Assembly (NCBI GenBank): GCA_029942265.1
Contig: JAOZTO010000017.1
Location: 5,151 to 14,099 of the forward strand
Length of the DNA: 8,949 nucleotides
Reading direction: 5' to 3'
From: Desulfocapsa sp.
GTDB lineage: Bacteria > Desulfobacterota > Desulfobulbia > Desulfobulbales > Desulfocapsaceae
The first letter of the stretch is position 1, and every line of letters begins with the position of its first letter. The notes below the pieces were generated by a model. The model ran no database searches. It was given only the letters and a program-made list of their open reading frames with translations, and was not told the origin of the DNA. Below are positions 1 through 7,566 of this stretch, piece after piece. Made by a program: the position numbers and the translations under genes.

Positions 1-408
1 TTTGTGGGTATGAAATCTCGAGGCGTATATGAGACTCCTGGTGGAACATTGATGCGTAACGCACACAGAGATCTTGAAACGATGTGTATGGACAGGGAAG
101 TAATGAAGATCAGAGACTCGCTGATAGGCCGTTATGCAGAAATTATCTACAATGGTTTTTGGTTTTCTCCGGAACGGGAAATGTTACAGGCCGCTATGGA
201 TGAAAGCCAGAAAATGGTCAGTGGTACAGTGCGTATGAAATTATACAAGGGGAATTGTGTCTCTGTTGGGAAGAAGTCAAATCAATCCTTATACCACGAG
301 AGTTTTGCTACATTCGAAGAAGATGACGTGTATAATCAGGCTGATGCAGGTGGATTTATTCGTTTGAACGGCCTGCGCTTGCAAATCGTTGCCCTGCAAA
401 AAAAATAA
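1..408 (+). CDS. argG: Argininosuccinate synthase, C-terminal part (5' end outside the window)
   Basis: The enzyme joins citrulline and aspartate, using ATP, to make argininosuccinate in the cytoplasm (arginine synthesis). The frame is open from base 1 (F-V-G-M-K-S-R) and stops with TAA at 406-408, so about 135 residues of a roughly 400-residue protein are present. The family's C-terminal signatures are clear: [11 protein letters not shown], then [35 protein letters not shown] and a closing [10 protein letters not shown]. The lysine-rich end (ALQKK) is normal. argH follows after 13 bases, so the two probably share a transcript. I see nothing broken; the start and promoter lie upstream and cannot be judged. 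Confidence 0.96.
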   Translation, partial: FVGMKSRGVYETPGGTLMRNAHRDLETMCMDREVMKIRDSLIGRYAEIIYNGFWFSPEREMLQAAMDESQKMVSGTVRMKLYKGNCVSVGKKSNQSLYHESFATFEEDDVYNQADAGGFIRLNGLRLQIVALQKK

Positions 409-421
409 TGGATTATTAAAC

Positions 422-1819
422 GTGGAAAAAAATACATCACAAAAATTATGGGGTGGACGCTTCGAACAGGAAACTGCTGCATCTGTTGAAGCCTTTACCG
501 AATCGATAAGTTACGATAAACGATTGTACTCTTATGATATCGCAGGGAGCAAGGCACATGCAACCATGCTCTCGGCACAGGGTCTGCTCTCGGAAGAGGA
601 ACTTATTGCCATTGTCGATGGTTTGTCTGATATTGAAACCAGCATTGATGAAGGGAGATTCTCTTTTAAAAGTGAACTTGAAGATATTCATATGAATATT
701 GAAAAGGCACTTATCGATGCTATTGGCTCTGCTGGTGCTAAACTGCACAGTGCTCGAAGCCGTAATGATCAAATATCACTTGATCTTCGTCTCTATCTTC
801 GTGATCAGTGTGACAGATTTGTATTATTGCTCGACGATACCCGTCGTGCTTTTGTGGTACTTGCCAGAAAATATATGGGGCAGGTTATGCCCGGCTATAC
901 CCATACACAACGGGCGCAGCCGGTTCTTGTTTCTCATCATATGATGGCGTACTACGAGATGTTTGGCCGTGACCGTGAACGAATTATTGATTGCAGAAAA
1001 CGAATCAATATCATGCCTTTGGGTACTGCGGCCATGGCAGGAACAGGACTTCCTATTAACCGGGAGATGGTTGCAGAGCTTCTTGGCTTTGATAAGGTAA
1101 CTGCTAATTCTATGGACACAGCAGGGGATCGGGATTTTGCCATGGAATTTGTCTCCTGTTGTACCATAACTCAGCTCCATCTTTCTCGCCTCTCTGAAGA
1201 GCTGGTGCTCTGGTCTACCCAGGAGTTTTCTTTTGTTACTATTTCCGATAAATTCTGTACCGGCTCTTCTATTATGCCGCAAAAGAAAAATCCGGATATT
1301 CCTGAGCTTATCCGTGGTAAATCCGGCAGGGTAGTAGGTAGTCTTATGTCTCTTATTACACTTATGAAAGGATTACCACTTACTTATAACCGAGATCTTC
1401 AGGAAGATAAGGAACCGGTATTTGATGCAGTGGATACTGTGTCAGCATCCCTTGCTGTTATGGCTGAAATGCTTGATAACCTTACTTTTAATACAGCACG
1501 AATGGAAGAGGCGACAGAGACAGGGTTTATGACTGCAACAGATCTTGCTGATTATCTTGTGCTCCGTAACGTTCCGTTTCGTGATGCCCATGGCATAGTA
1601 GGGCGAGCAGTTGCAGCATGTATTGAAAAAGGGTGCGAATTAACTGATTTAAGCCTTGCTGAAATGCGGGAATTTTCTCCTGCTATTGATAATGATATCT
1701 TTGAGGTGTTGAGCACTGAGGGTTCTGTGAATTCCAGAGTCGCAACAGGTGGAACCGCAGTAGTGCGGGTCGAGGAAGCAGTGCAAACTGCTGAAAAACA
1801 AATGGGAATTGGAGAATGA
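422..1819 (+). CDS. argH: Argininosuccinate lyase
   Basis: The enzyme splits argininosuccinate into arginine and fumarate and acts as a cytoplasmic homotetramer of the fumarase/aspartase superfamily. The protein opens with the typical KLWGGRF, carries LHSARSRNDQ near residue 105, the GYTHTQRAQPV segment with the conserved T-H pair near residue 160, and the flexible signature loop GSSIMPQKKNPD at about residues 281-292 that bears the catalytic serine. I chose the GTG at 422 because it gives 465 residues, the family's usual size, and places the WGGRF motif near the N-terminus. The frame stays open upstream to 389, inside argG, but that would add 11 unlike residues. No strong Shine-Dalgarno sequence precedes the GTG, so translation may depend partly on argG. 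The stop overlaps the next gene's start (ATGA). Confidence 0.96.
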   Translation: MEKNTSQKLWGGRFEQETAASVEAFTESISYDKRLYSYDIAGSKAHATMLSAQGLLSEEELIAIVDGLSDIETSIDEGRFSFKSELEDIHMNIEKALIDAIGSAGAKLHSARSRNDQISLDLRLYLRDQCDRFVLLLDDTRRAFVVLARKYMGQVMPGYTHTQRAQPVLVSHHMMAYYEMFGRDRERIIDCRKRINIMPLGTAAMAGTGLPINREMVAELLGFDKVTANSMDTAGDRDFAMEFVSCCTITQLHLSRLSEELVLWSTQEFSFVTISDKFCTGSSIMPQKKNPDIPELIRGKSGRVVGSLMSLITLMKGLPLTYNRDLQEDKEPVFDAVDTVSASLAVMAEMLDNLTFNTARMEEATETGFMTATDLADYLVLRNVPFRDAHGIVGRAVAACIEKGCELTDLSLAEMREFSPAIDNDIFEVLSTEGSVNSRVATGGTAVVRVEEAVQTAEKQMGIGE

Positions 1820-2874
1820 AGATGTTGATAAATACACGTATTGCAGGAGCAGTCCTTCTTACCGGAACCTTACTTCTGGCAGGAGGATGTGGCTATAAAA
1901 CGATCCCCGTTCCTCCAGATTCCATTGTACCAAGGACAATTGAGGATTTACGGTATTCGGTGAGTGAAAAAGGGGTGACACTAACGTGGACATATCCCAA
2001 GGAAACTATTCGAGGCGGTGACCTTACGGATATTGCAACATTTGATGTGTATCGTGCTGTAGTTTCTACAGATGACTACTGTCCAACTTGTCCTATTCCT
2101 TTTAGTGAAGCGGTTCAAGTTCCTGGCGGTGTTGTTGATCCTGAGAAAAATCGTCAGGCTACATACCAGACATCACTGCTTCGTCCCGGTCATCAATACT
2201 TTTTCAAGGTGAATGCACGAACTAGCTGGTGGGCAGCAAGTGCTGACTCAAACGTTGTTTCTTTTGTTTGGCATATACCGGCCAAAGGACCACAGGGATT
2301 GAATGCCACGGCAGCAGATTCTGGTGCCACGATAAGCTGGGAAGCAGTTGGTAGCCTTATGGATGGACAGGATGTGAACTATCCTTTGTTGTATCAGGTA
2401 CAGCGAAGCAAGAATAATGAAAATTTCAGTAATGTTGGTGAAGTAACAACAGAAACGCAATTTGTTGATAGTGCGCTTAATAATGGTGAAACATACTATT
2501 ACAAAGTGCAATCTATTCTCCAGGTTGAAGAGGATCAGGTTGCCGGAGGACTCTCAGAAGTTGTGAGTGTTGTTGCTACTGATCTTACCCCACCTGCTCC
2601 GCCAACGGGTATAACAGCAGTTCAAACCTCCGGCGGTATAAAGGTTTTCTGGGATAAATCCCGTGAGTCAGATGTGAATGGTTATAGAATTTATCGTCGT
2701 AGTGGTAACGAAAAAACACCGAAGAAAATTGGGGATGTGAGCGGAGTGTATGCCATATTCGAGGATACAAATGTTTCCCCGGACGGCAGTTATTATTACT
2801 CCATCACTGCATATGATACTGTGGAACCACCTAATGAAAGTGATCGATCTCAGGAAGCTGGCATACGACACTGA
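1816..2874 (+). CDS. Fibronectin type III domain lipoprotein in the arg-lys operon
   Basis: This is a 352-residue predicted lipoprotein of unknown function. Residues 1-24 form a signal peptide with a hydrophobic core (AGAVLLTGTLLLAGG) and Cys25 as the likely lipidated residue. The lipobox (AGGC) is slightly atypical. Gly26 follows the Cys, which fits outer-membrane sorting rather than inner-membrane retention. The rest reads as about three fibronectin type III modules, near residues 40-150, 155-255 and 260-350, with recurring strands such as VTLTWTYP, ATISWEAV, YYYKV and IKVFWDKS. A CPTCPIPF motif (Cys89 and Cys92) lies in a loop of the first module. Its ATG overlaps the argH stop by four bases behind a GGAG at 1810-1813, suggesting translational coupling; an ATG at 1822 is an alternative start. 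A lipoprotein at this place recurs in related bacteria as I recall, but its link to amino acid synthesis is unknown. Confidence 0.85.
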   Translation: MKMLINTRIAGAVLLTGTLLLAGGCGYKTIPVPPDSIVPRTIEDLRYSVSEKGVTLTWTYPKETIRGGDLTDIATFDVYRAVVSTDDYCPTCPIPFSEAVQVPGGVVDPEKNRQATYQTSLLRPGHQYFFKVNARTSWWAASADSNVVSFVWHIPAKGPQGLNATAADSGATISWEAVGSLMDGQDVNYPLLYQVQRSKNNENFSNVGEVTTETQFVDSALNNGETYYYKVQSILQVEEDQVAGGLSEVVSVVATDLTPPAPPTGITAVQTSGGIKVFWDKSRESDVNGYRIYRRSGNEKTPKKIGDVSGVYAIFEDTNVSPDGSYYYSITAYDTVEPPNESDRSQEAGIRH

Positions 2875-2913
2875 AAACTACTAATTTAATTTTAACCTTT
2901 TCACGAGTTTATC

Positions 2914-4185
2914 ATGAATCATTTTCAGTATAAAAACGGGCAACTTTTCTGTGAAGATATTGCAGTAAGTGATATTGCCAAAGAAGTCGGTACTCCTTTT
3001 TACCTCTATTCCAAAGCAACGCTTATGCGCCACTTTGAAGCCTTCGATTCTGGGTTTAAAGATGTTGATCATTTGACATGCTTTGCTGTGAAAAGTTGTT
3101 CAAATATAGGTATATTAGCGCTCTTTGGAGAGCTTGGTGGAGGCGCCGATATTGTTTCAGGTGGAGAGTTGTTTCGTGCCTTGAAAGCCGGTATTTCTCC
3201 CCAACGAATTATTTACTCCGGGGTTGGTAAAACAGAGGAGGAACTCCATTATGGTTTGGAGTCCGGAATTCTTCTTTTTAATGTTGAATCAGAACAGGAA
3301 CTGCAACGCTTAAATCGTGTAGCAGGTGATATGGGCGTTACGGCACCAGTTGCCTTTAGGGTGAACCCTGATGTTGATCCTAAAACCCATGCCTATATTT
3401 CAACAGGTCTTGCCAAGAACAAGTTCGGAATTCCCATTAATGAAGCCTTCGATCTTTATGTACAGGCTGCCGAAATGGCTAATGTTGAAGTGCAGGGTGT
3501 GAGCTGTCATATTGGCTCTCAGTTGACTCTTATTGCACCATTTGTTGAAACGTTGCGCAAGCTGAAAGTTCTTGTTGAACGTCTGGCAAACCAAGGTATT
3601 CGTATCAAATACCTTGATCTAGGTGGTGGCGTTGGGATAACCTACGATGATGAAACACCACCTCATCCGCTGGAATATGCAGAAGCAATTAAAGAAGAGT
3701 TGAGTGGTCTGGATGTGACGCTTATTTTTGAACCTGGTCGGGTAATTGTTGGGAACGCAGGTATTCTTGTAACAGAAGTACAGTACACCAAGGTAAATCG
3801 AGGCGGTGAGAAAGAGAAAAACTTTGTGGTTGTTGATGCGGGAATGAATGATCTTGCCAGACCCAGTTTATATGATGCGTATCATGGTATTCAAACGGTG
3901 AAAGAAAATAATGGCCCTAGACAGGTTGTTGATGTTGTGGGTCCGATTTGTGAAACCAGTGATTTTATCGCAAAAGATCGGGAGTTTCCAATGGTTGAAC
4001 AGGGTGAATTGTTGGCAGTTCTTAGTGTTGGAGCCTATGGTTTTACCATGTCCTCGAATTACAATACCAGGCCACGTGTTGCAGAAGTGATGGTGTCAGG
4101 CAGGCAGTTTGCCATTATCCGTGAGCGTGAAAGTCTGGAATCATTGATACAAGGTGAAACTATTCCCAAATTTGTGGAGAAATAG
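2914..4185 (+). CDS. lysA: Diaminopimelate decarboxylase
   Basis: The enzyme removes CO2 from meso-diaminopimelate to give L-lysine, the last step of lysine synthesis. It is a PLP enzyme of fold type III (alanine racemase-like barrel plus a C-terminal beta domain). Visible residues: Lys60 in CFAVKSCSN for the PLP Schiff base, His199 in CHIGSQ, the GGG phosphate loop near residue 237, EPGR from Glu273, and the CETSD motif starting at Cys346 that completes the partner subunit's active site. The length of 423 residues is usual. It starts 39 bases after the lipoprotein gene; only a weak purine stretch precedes the ATG. The stop at 4183-4185 abuts the dapF start. I see no promoter in the short gap, so it is most likely read from the upstream operon promoter. 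Confidence 0.96.
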   Translation: MNHFQYKNGQLFCEDIAVSDIAKEVGTPFYLYSKATLMRHFEAFDSGFKDVDHLTCFAVKSCSNIGILALFGELGGGADIVSGGELFRALKAGISPQRIIYSGVGKTEEELHYGLESGILLFNVESEQELQRLNRVAGDMGVTAPVAFRVNPDVDPKTHAYISTGLAKNKFGIPINEAFDLYVQAAEMANVEVQGVSCHIGSQLTLIAPFVETLRKLKVLVERLANQGIRIKYLDLGGGVGITYDDETPPHPLEYAEAIKEELSGLDVTLIFEPGRVIVGNAGILVTEVQYTKVNRGGEKEKNFVVVDAGMNDLARPSLYDAYHGIQTVKENNGPRQVVDVVGPICETSDFIAKDREFPMVEQGELLAVLSVGAYGFTMSSNYNTRPRVAEVMVSGRQFAIIRERESLESLIQGETIPKFVEK

Positions 4186-5025
4186 ATGAGTATCGAATTT
4201 CCTGTACCATTTGCCAAGATGAGCGGTACCGGTAATGATTTTATTATTATTGATAACCGTAGATCTTTGATGCCCCAAGATGCAATGGCTGATTTTGTTC
4301 GTAAAGTGTGTCGTCGCAGATTTTCTGCCGGAGCCGATGGTGTTATTTTTATAGAAGATTCGCAAAGCGTTGATTTTAGATGGCAGTTTTATAATGCAGA
4401 TGGATCACTTGCGGAGATGTGTGGGAATGGCGCTAGATGCGCTGCTCGTTTTGCATACGCAAGGGGCATTGCAGAAAAGAAGATGTCTTTTGAAACCTTG
4501 GCTGGAGTTATTAATGCTGAGGTTATTGATGATGACGAAGTGCGTTTGCTAATGACACAGCCATTTGACTATCGGATAGGTCTGGAAATAGAGCTTGACG
4601 CAACAAAACATGAAGTTTCATTTGTGAACTCAGGTGTTCCCCACGCGGTACTGTTTATAGATGAAGAAACAGATATTCCCGTTACTAAGTGGGGACATAC
4701 TGTAAGATTTCATCCACTTTTCCAGCCGGAAGGGACAAACGCAAATTTTGTACAATCATTGCCTGATAACACTATTCTTGTTCGCACCTATGAACGTGGC
4801 GTGGAAGATGAAACCATGGCGTGTGGAACAGGTGCTGTGGCATCAGCAATCTTTGCAGCGGTTGCTGGAAGAGTTTCTTCCCCTGTAACAGTTATCACAT
4901 CAGGTGGTGAACAGCTTACAATTTTGTTTGATTTAAAGGAAGATGGAACTGTGGAAAACGTGTACCTGCAAGGACCTGCTAGAGTTATATATACTGGTCA
5001 GTTAACAGCTGAAGCATTAGCATAA
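4186..5025 (+). CDS. dapF: Diaminopimelate epimerase
   Basis: The enzyme interconverts LL- and meso-diaminopimelate, supplying LysA and peptidoglycan synthesis, by a cofactor-free two-base mechanism with a pair of cysteines. Both are visible: Cys79 in MCGNGARC and Cys213 in MACGTGA. The N-terminal GTGNDF (residues 14-19) and the NPHA-like stretch written here as SGVPHAV, plus RTYERGVEDET, also fit. The 279 residues match the family. The ATG directly follows the lysA stop, with GGAG at 4175-4178 inside the end of lysA, so the two are probably translationally coupled. dapA follows 12 bases after the stop. Presence of dapF implies that this organism makes LL-diaminopimelate first, by the succinylase, acetylase or aminotransferase (DapL) route; the window does not show which. 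Confidence 0.96.
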   Translation: MSIEFPVPFAKMSGTGNDFIIIDNRRSLMPQDAMADFVRKVCRRRFSAGADGVIFIEDSQSVDFRWQFYNADGSLAEMCGNGARCAARFAYARGIAEKKMSFETLAGVINAEVIDDDEVRLLMTQPFDYRIGLEIELDATKHEVSFVNSGVPHAVLFIDEETDIPVTKWGHTVRFHPLFQPEGTNANFVQSLPDNTILVRTYERGVEDETMACGTGAVASAIFAAVAGRVSSPVTVITSGGEQLTILFDLKEDGTVENVYLQGPARVIYTGQLTAEALA

Positions 5026-5037
5026 TTGGGAGAAATC

Positions 5038-5919
5038 ATGGAAAAATATCACGGTGCAATCGTTGCAATTGTTACCCCTTTCATCAATGATGAACTTGAC
5101 GAACAAGGGTTAGTTGATTTGATCGAGTTTCAGATAGCGAATGGAACTCATGGAATTGTTCCCTGTGGAACAACCGGCGAGTCGGCAACTCTTGATTTTG
5201 ATGAACATAAGCGTGTTATTGAACTCACGGTGAAGACTGTTAATGGGCGTGTTCCTGTAATTGCAGGAACCGGCGCTAATAACACAAAAGAGGCAATTGA
5301 ACTCACAGCAAGCGCTAAAGACAGTGGTGCAGATGCAGTTCTTTCAGTAACACCCTATTACAACAAGCCGAGTCAGGAAGGCATGTACCAGCACTTTAAG
5401 GCTATTTGCGAGGCCGTTGATATCCCAACAATTTTGTATAATGTGCCAAGCAGAACTTCGATTAATATCTTGCCGGAAACTGTTGCTCGCTTAGCTGATT
5501 TAAAAAACATTATTGGTGTTAAGGAAGCATCCGCCTCATTACAGCAGATCAGTGAAGTGATTCGTCAGTGCCCTGATGATTTTATCGTTCTTTCAGGAGA
5601 TGACTTTACCGCCATGCCAACTGTATTTATTGGTGGTAAGGGACTTATTTCAGTCACATCCAATGTGCATCCACGAGGAATGGCAGATTTGATGGAAGCA
5701 GCACTCGCAGGTGATATTAAAAAAGCAAACGAAATTCACTACAAGCTCTTTCCTTTAATGACTTCGATGTTTGCTGCTCCCAATCCGGTTCCTGCTAAAA
5801 AAGGTGTGGAACTTATGGGTAAAATCAAAAATGGTTTACCGCGTTTGCCACTCACAGGAATAGATGAAAAGTCCCTTGGCATACTTTCGGCTGCCATGAA
5901 AGAAACAGGGTTGTTGTAA
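5038..5919 (+). CDS. dapA: 4-hydroxy-tetrahydrodipicolinate synthase
   Basis: The enzyme condenses pyruvate with aspartate semialdehyde, the first committed step of the diaminopimelate/lysine branch, via a Schiff base on a TIM-barrel lysine. Lys162 in IGVKEAS is that residue. Tyr134 in YNVPSRT and Tyr107/Tyr108 in TPYYNKPSQEG complete the proton relay seen in the family, and GTTGESATL near residue 42 binds the pyruvate carboxylate. I chose the ATG at 5038 rather than the in-frame TTG at 5026, since GGGAG at 5028-5032 lies at the right distance from the ATG and MEKYHGAIVAIVTPF is the usual beginning; this gives 293 residues. In many relatives dapB comes next, but here folK does, 28 bases on. 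DapA is often feedback-inhibited by lysine, which cannot be judged from sequence. Confidence 0.96.
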   Translation: MEKYHGAIVAIVTPFINDELDEQGLVDLIEFQIANGTHGIVPCGTTGESATLDFDEHKRVIELTVKTVNGRVPVIAGTGANNTKEAIELTASAKDSGADAVLSVTPYYNKPSQEGMYQHFKAICEAVDIPTILYNVPSRTSINILPETVARLADLKNIIGVKEASASLQQISEVIRQCPDDFIVLSGDDFTAMPTVFIGGKGLISVTSNVHPRGMADLMEAALAGDIKKANEIHYKLFPLMTSMFAAPNPVPAKKGVELMGKIKNGLPRLPLTGIDEKSLGILSAAMKETGLL

Positions 5920-5947
5920 GAGTGATTTGTAAGGGGGGCATCTAAAC

Positions 5948-6490
5948 GTGGAAACGAATGACGTTTTTATTGCTCTTGGTTCAAATGTGGGAGAGAGTAG
6001 TCAGACCCTGCTGAAGGCATGGAGATTGCTAGCTGAATATGATGCGATACAGCTCACGGCTTTAGCCCCTCCTTTTATAACGGCTCCAGTAGGAATGGAT
6101 AGTTCTTCTTGGTTTACTAACAGTGTGGGACAGCTATCCACCAGCCTCACTCCCCATGCTCTGCTCGCTGTGCTTCTCGACATTGAATTACGCCTTGGCA
6201 GAGTAAGAAACGGAGAAAATATAGGATATCAGGACAGGAGTATCGACCTTGACTTGATATATTTCGGGACTGTAATTATGGAGGATGAAGTTCTGATTCT
6301 CCCTCACCCCCGTTTATATGAAAGACTATTTGTTCTGGAACCACTGTTTACAATTGCCCCGCAGTTTGTTGATCCCTGTTGTTTACAATCAGTCGCTGAT
6401 ATGCGTTTGGAATTACTAAAGAACATCAGAAATAATTCTCTGGATCATCAGGACATCAACATGAGTTCGTGGCCTGGAACTGCACTGTAG
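5948..6490 (+). CDS. folK: 2-amino-4-hydroxy-6-hydroxymethyldihydropteridine pyrophosphokinase, with an altered C-terminus
   Basis: The enzyme moves pyrophosphate from ATP to hydroxymethyldihydropterin in folate synthesis. Family motifs are present: FIALGSNVG at residues 7-15, TAPVGMDSSSWFTNSV around 46-60, RSIDLDLIYFG at 97-107 with the magnesium-binding Asp100 and Asp102, and LPHPRLYERLFVLEPL at 118-133. It begins with GTG at 5948 behind an AGGGGGG ribosome site at 5932-5938. The family core ends near residue 160; the last 20 residues (through MSSWPGTAL) look unrelated and lie over the end of the decayed oxidoreductase remnant read on the other strand. The original folK end was therefore probably replaced by a rearrangement at about 6430-6475. 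All catalytic motifs are upstream of that point, so the enzyme is likely functional. Confidence 0.92.
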   Translation: METNDVFIALGSNVGESSQTLLKAWRLLAEYDAIQLTALAPPFITAPVGMDSSSWFTNSVGQLSTSLTPHALLAVLLDIELRLGRVRNGENIGYQDRSIDLDLIYFGTVIMEDEVLILPHPRLYERLFVLEPLFTIAPQFVDPCCLQSVADMRLELLKNIRNNSLDHQDINMSSWPGTAL

Positions 6491-6900
6491 CAGCACTCTT
6501 AACTGATACTGCTGTCTCGTAAAGCCTTAGAAGTTGGCGTTCCATCGGCAAAAATTCTTCAAACCCCTCTCTTGTAGCCATCAATCTAATCAGTTCTTGC
6601 TGGGCTTTAGAGTTTCCCCGGTTTAGTTCAATACCACTCCAATCGTGCAATAGTTTTTTCTCATAACACTCCATGGCAAAGGAGCAGGTAACGCCTGCGT
6701 TGATAGTACCCAGTCCCAGATCATTACATGGTTCATTTGTTATTGTGACGGCTTTGATGTCAGAAGCCATATCAGATGTTCCTTTCATTGGCATTGCTAC
6801 CTTCACAGTTTTACCGGATTTTACCAGACCAGCAAATTCAGCAAATGTTGTAATTAAGTCTTTTTTGATGGCGTCGTAAAAAATTTTCCGACTTGTCGGG
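6460..6900 (-). pseudogene. Decayed aldehyde:ferredoxin oxidoreductase-like gene fragment
   Basis: Read on the minus strand, this stretch gives pieces of a tungsten/molybdopterin aldehyde:ferredoxin oxidoreductase-type protein. The clearest block (about 6755 to 6550) reads DIKAVTITNEPCNDLGLGTI, then FAMECYEKKLL, a GIEL...GN stretch and ATREGFEEF, matching the family's CNDLGLDTIS, AFAMECYEKGLL and REGFGD pattern. Just before it, FYDAIKKDL and AMPMKGTSDMA resemble an earlier part of the family (the GTAGL region), so about 80 residues, including the CxxCxxxC iron-sulfur segment, appear to be deleted. At about 6550 a T-run frameshift is needed to continue as FADGT. A last resemblance (AVPGHEL) lies within the end of folK. 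The whole family is about 600 residues, and there is no proper start. The family call is good, the exact subfamily unknown. The opposite strand holds no convincing gene. Confidence 0.7.
6878..6900 (-). terminator. Probable intrinsic terminator of the araC-lysE unit
   Basis: On the minus strand, directly after the lysE TAA, comes CCCGACAAGTCGG, which folds as CCGA-CAAG-TCGG or with a 2-base loop, followed by AAAA and then six T. The T-run begins four bases after the stem and the stem is short, so strength is uncertain. It is built from the left copy of the inverted repeat, so the repeat may double as the terminator. Confidence 0.5.
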
Positions 6901-6903
6901 TTA
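6884..6903. repeat. Left copy of a 20-base inverted repeat around lysE-araC
   Basis: The plus strand reads TTTTCCGACTTGTCGGGTTA. Its reverse complement recurs at 8389-8408 with one difference (A against G at the eighth base). It lies one base beyond the lysE stop. The copy is itself a small palindrome, CCGAC-TT-GTCGG, so it can also form a hairpin. It coincides with the point where the oxidoreductase-like homology begins. I see no target-site duplication next to it. Confidence 0.85.
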
Positions 6904-6904
6904 G

Positions 6905-7519
6905 TTAGTCGGTAAATAATGGTAGTAACGTGGAGTATAAGTTATATGTTACCAAGACGACCAGTAGACTGGCCACCCCCTTATTGTATATTGTCAAAGA
7001 ACGAGCACCCATTTTTTTTGACATTAAACATCCCAGATAAACCCATGTTGATATAGAAGCAAAGCAAACGATAAAAAAGATAATGACAAATAAAACGAGT
7101 TGAACTTGGTAGTGTTCCCCTTGCAGGTACATTGATGCACCAGACATTGACACAAACCAAGCTTTAGGATTGATAAATTGTAAAAAGGCACCTTGTCGAA
7201 ATCTTGGAGCATCATGTTCTTCGATTTTTTGTTGATTAACATCTATCCTTGCTCTGGCCAGTTTTAAAGCTAGAAACAACATATACATAGAACCAGCAAT
7301 TGTAAGACTAACTGATAGTACAATATTACTTCTGAGAATTTGCCCAATACCAAATCCTGTTACAATAAGAATCGAGCAAAAACCAATGGTTGCACCAAGT
7401 ACAAAAGATAAGCTGCTTTTAAAATTAAAATTAACACCTGAAACAAAAGCTAATATATTAACAGGTCCTGGGGACGCTGATGTCACAAATGCAAATACTG
7501 CCATTTCTATTTCTAACAT
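6905..7519 (-). CDS. LysE/RhtB-family amino acid exporter
   Basis: This 204-residue inner-membrane protein belongs to the LysE superfamily, whose members export amino acids (lysine, arginine, threonine, homoserine, leucine and others) by proton exchange. The family's N-terminal signature SPGPVNILAFVSG is at residues 16-28, and the second conserved block QFINPKAW at 114-121. About six hydrophobic segments can be seen, near residues 4-28, 37-60, 66-88, 115-133, 139-162 and 180-202. The start is well supported by AAGGGAGGA (7524-7532) five bases from the ATG. The gene lies 47 bases downstream of the AraC-type regulator on the same strand, so the regulator probably controls it. The substrate cannot be named from sequence; the neighbouring lysine and arginine genes are only a hint. 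Confidence 0.92.
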   Translation of the reverse strand: MLEIEMAVFAFVTSASPGPVNILAFVSGVNFNFKSSLSFVLGATIGFCSILIVTGFGIGQILRSNIVLSVSLTIAGSMYMLFLALKLARARIDVNQQKIEEHDAPRFRQGAFLQFINPKAWFVSMSGASMYLQGEHYQVQLVLFVIIFFIVCFASISTWVYLGCLMSKKMGARSLTIYNKGVASLLVVLVTYNLYSTLLPLFTD

Positions 7520-7566
7520 AATTTCCTCCCTTAAATTGCAGGAGTATAGAATGTTAAAAAAATAAA

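Noticed and set aside
389..421. An upstream start for argH within argG
   Set aside because: It would add 11 residues unlike the family and has no ribosome site; the GTG at 422 gives the usual length.
824..1282. A 152-residue minus-strand open frame inside argH
   Set aside because: It is antisense to well-conserved argH sequence and its protein resembles nothing known to me.
6456..6806. A 116-residue minus-strand open frame beginning at a GTG
   Set aside because: It has no ribosome site, overlaps the end of folK, and matches only inner pieces of a much larger oxidoreductase with a frame break. It is reported as a pseudogene instead.
6673..6879. A 68-residue plus-strand open frame opposite the oxidoreductase remnant
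   Set aside because: The minus strand carries the recognisable protein pattern; the plus frame has no ribosome site or family resemblance.
6884..6915. Possible integron attC site at the left edge of the cassette (TTAGTTAG next to a hairpin)
   Set aside because: The GTTRRRY and RYYYAAC core boxes do not fit, and the two ends form inverted, not direct, repeats.
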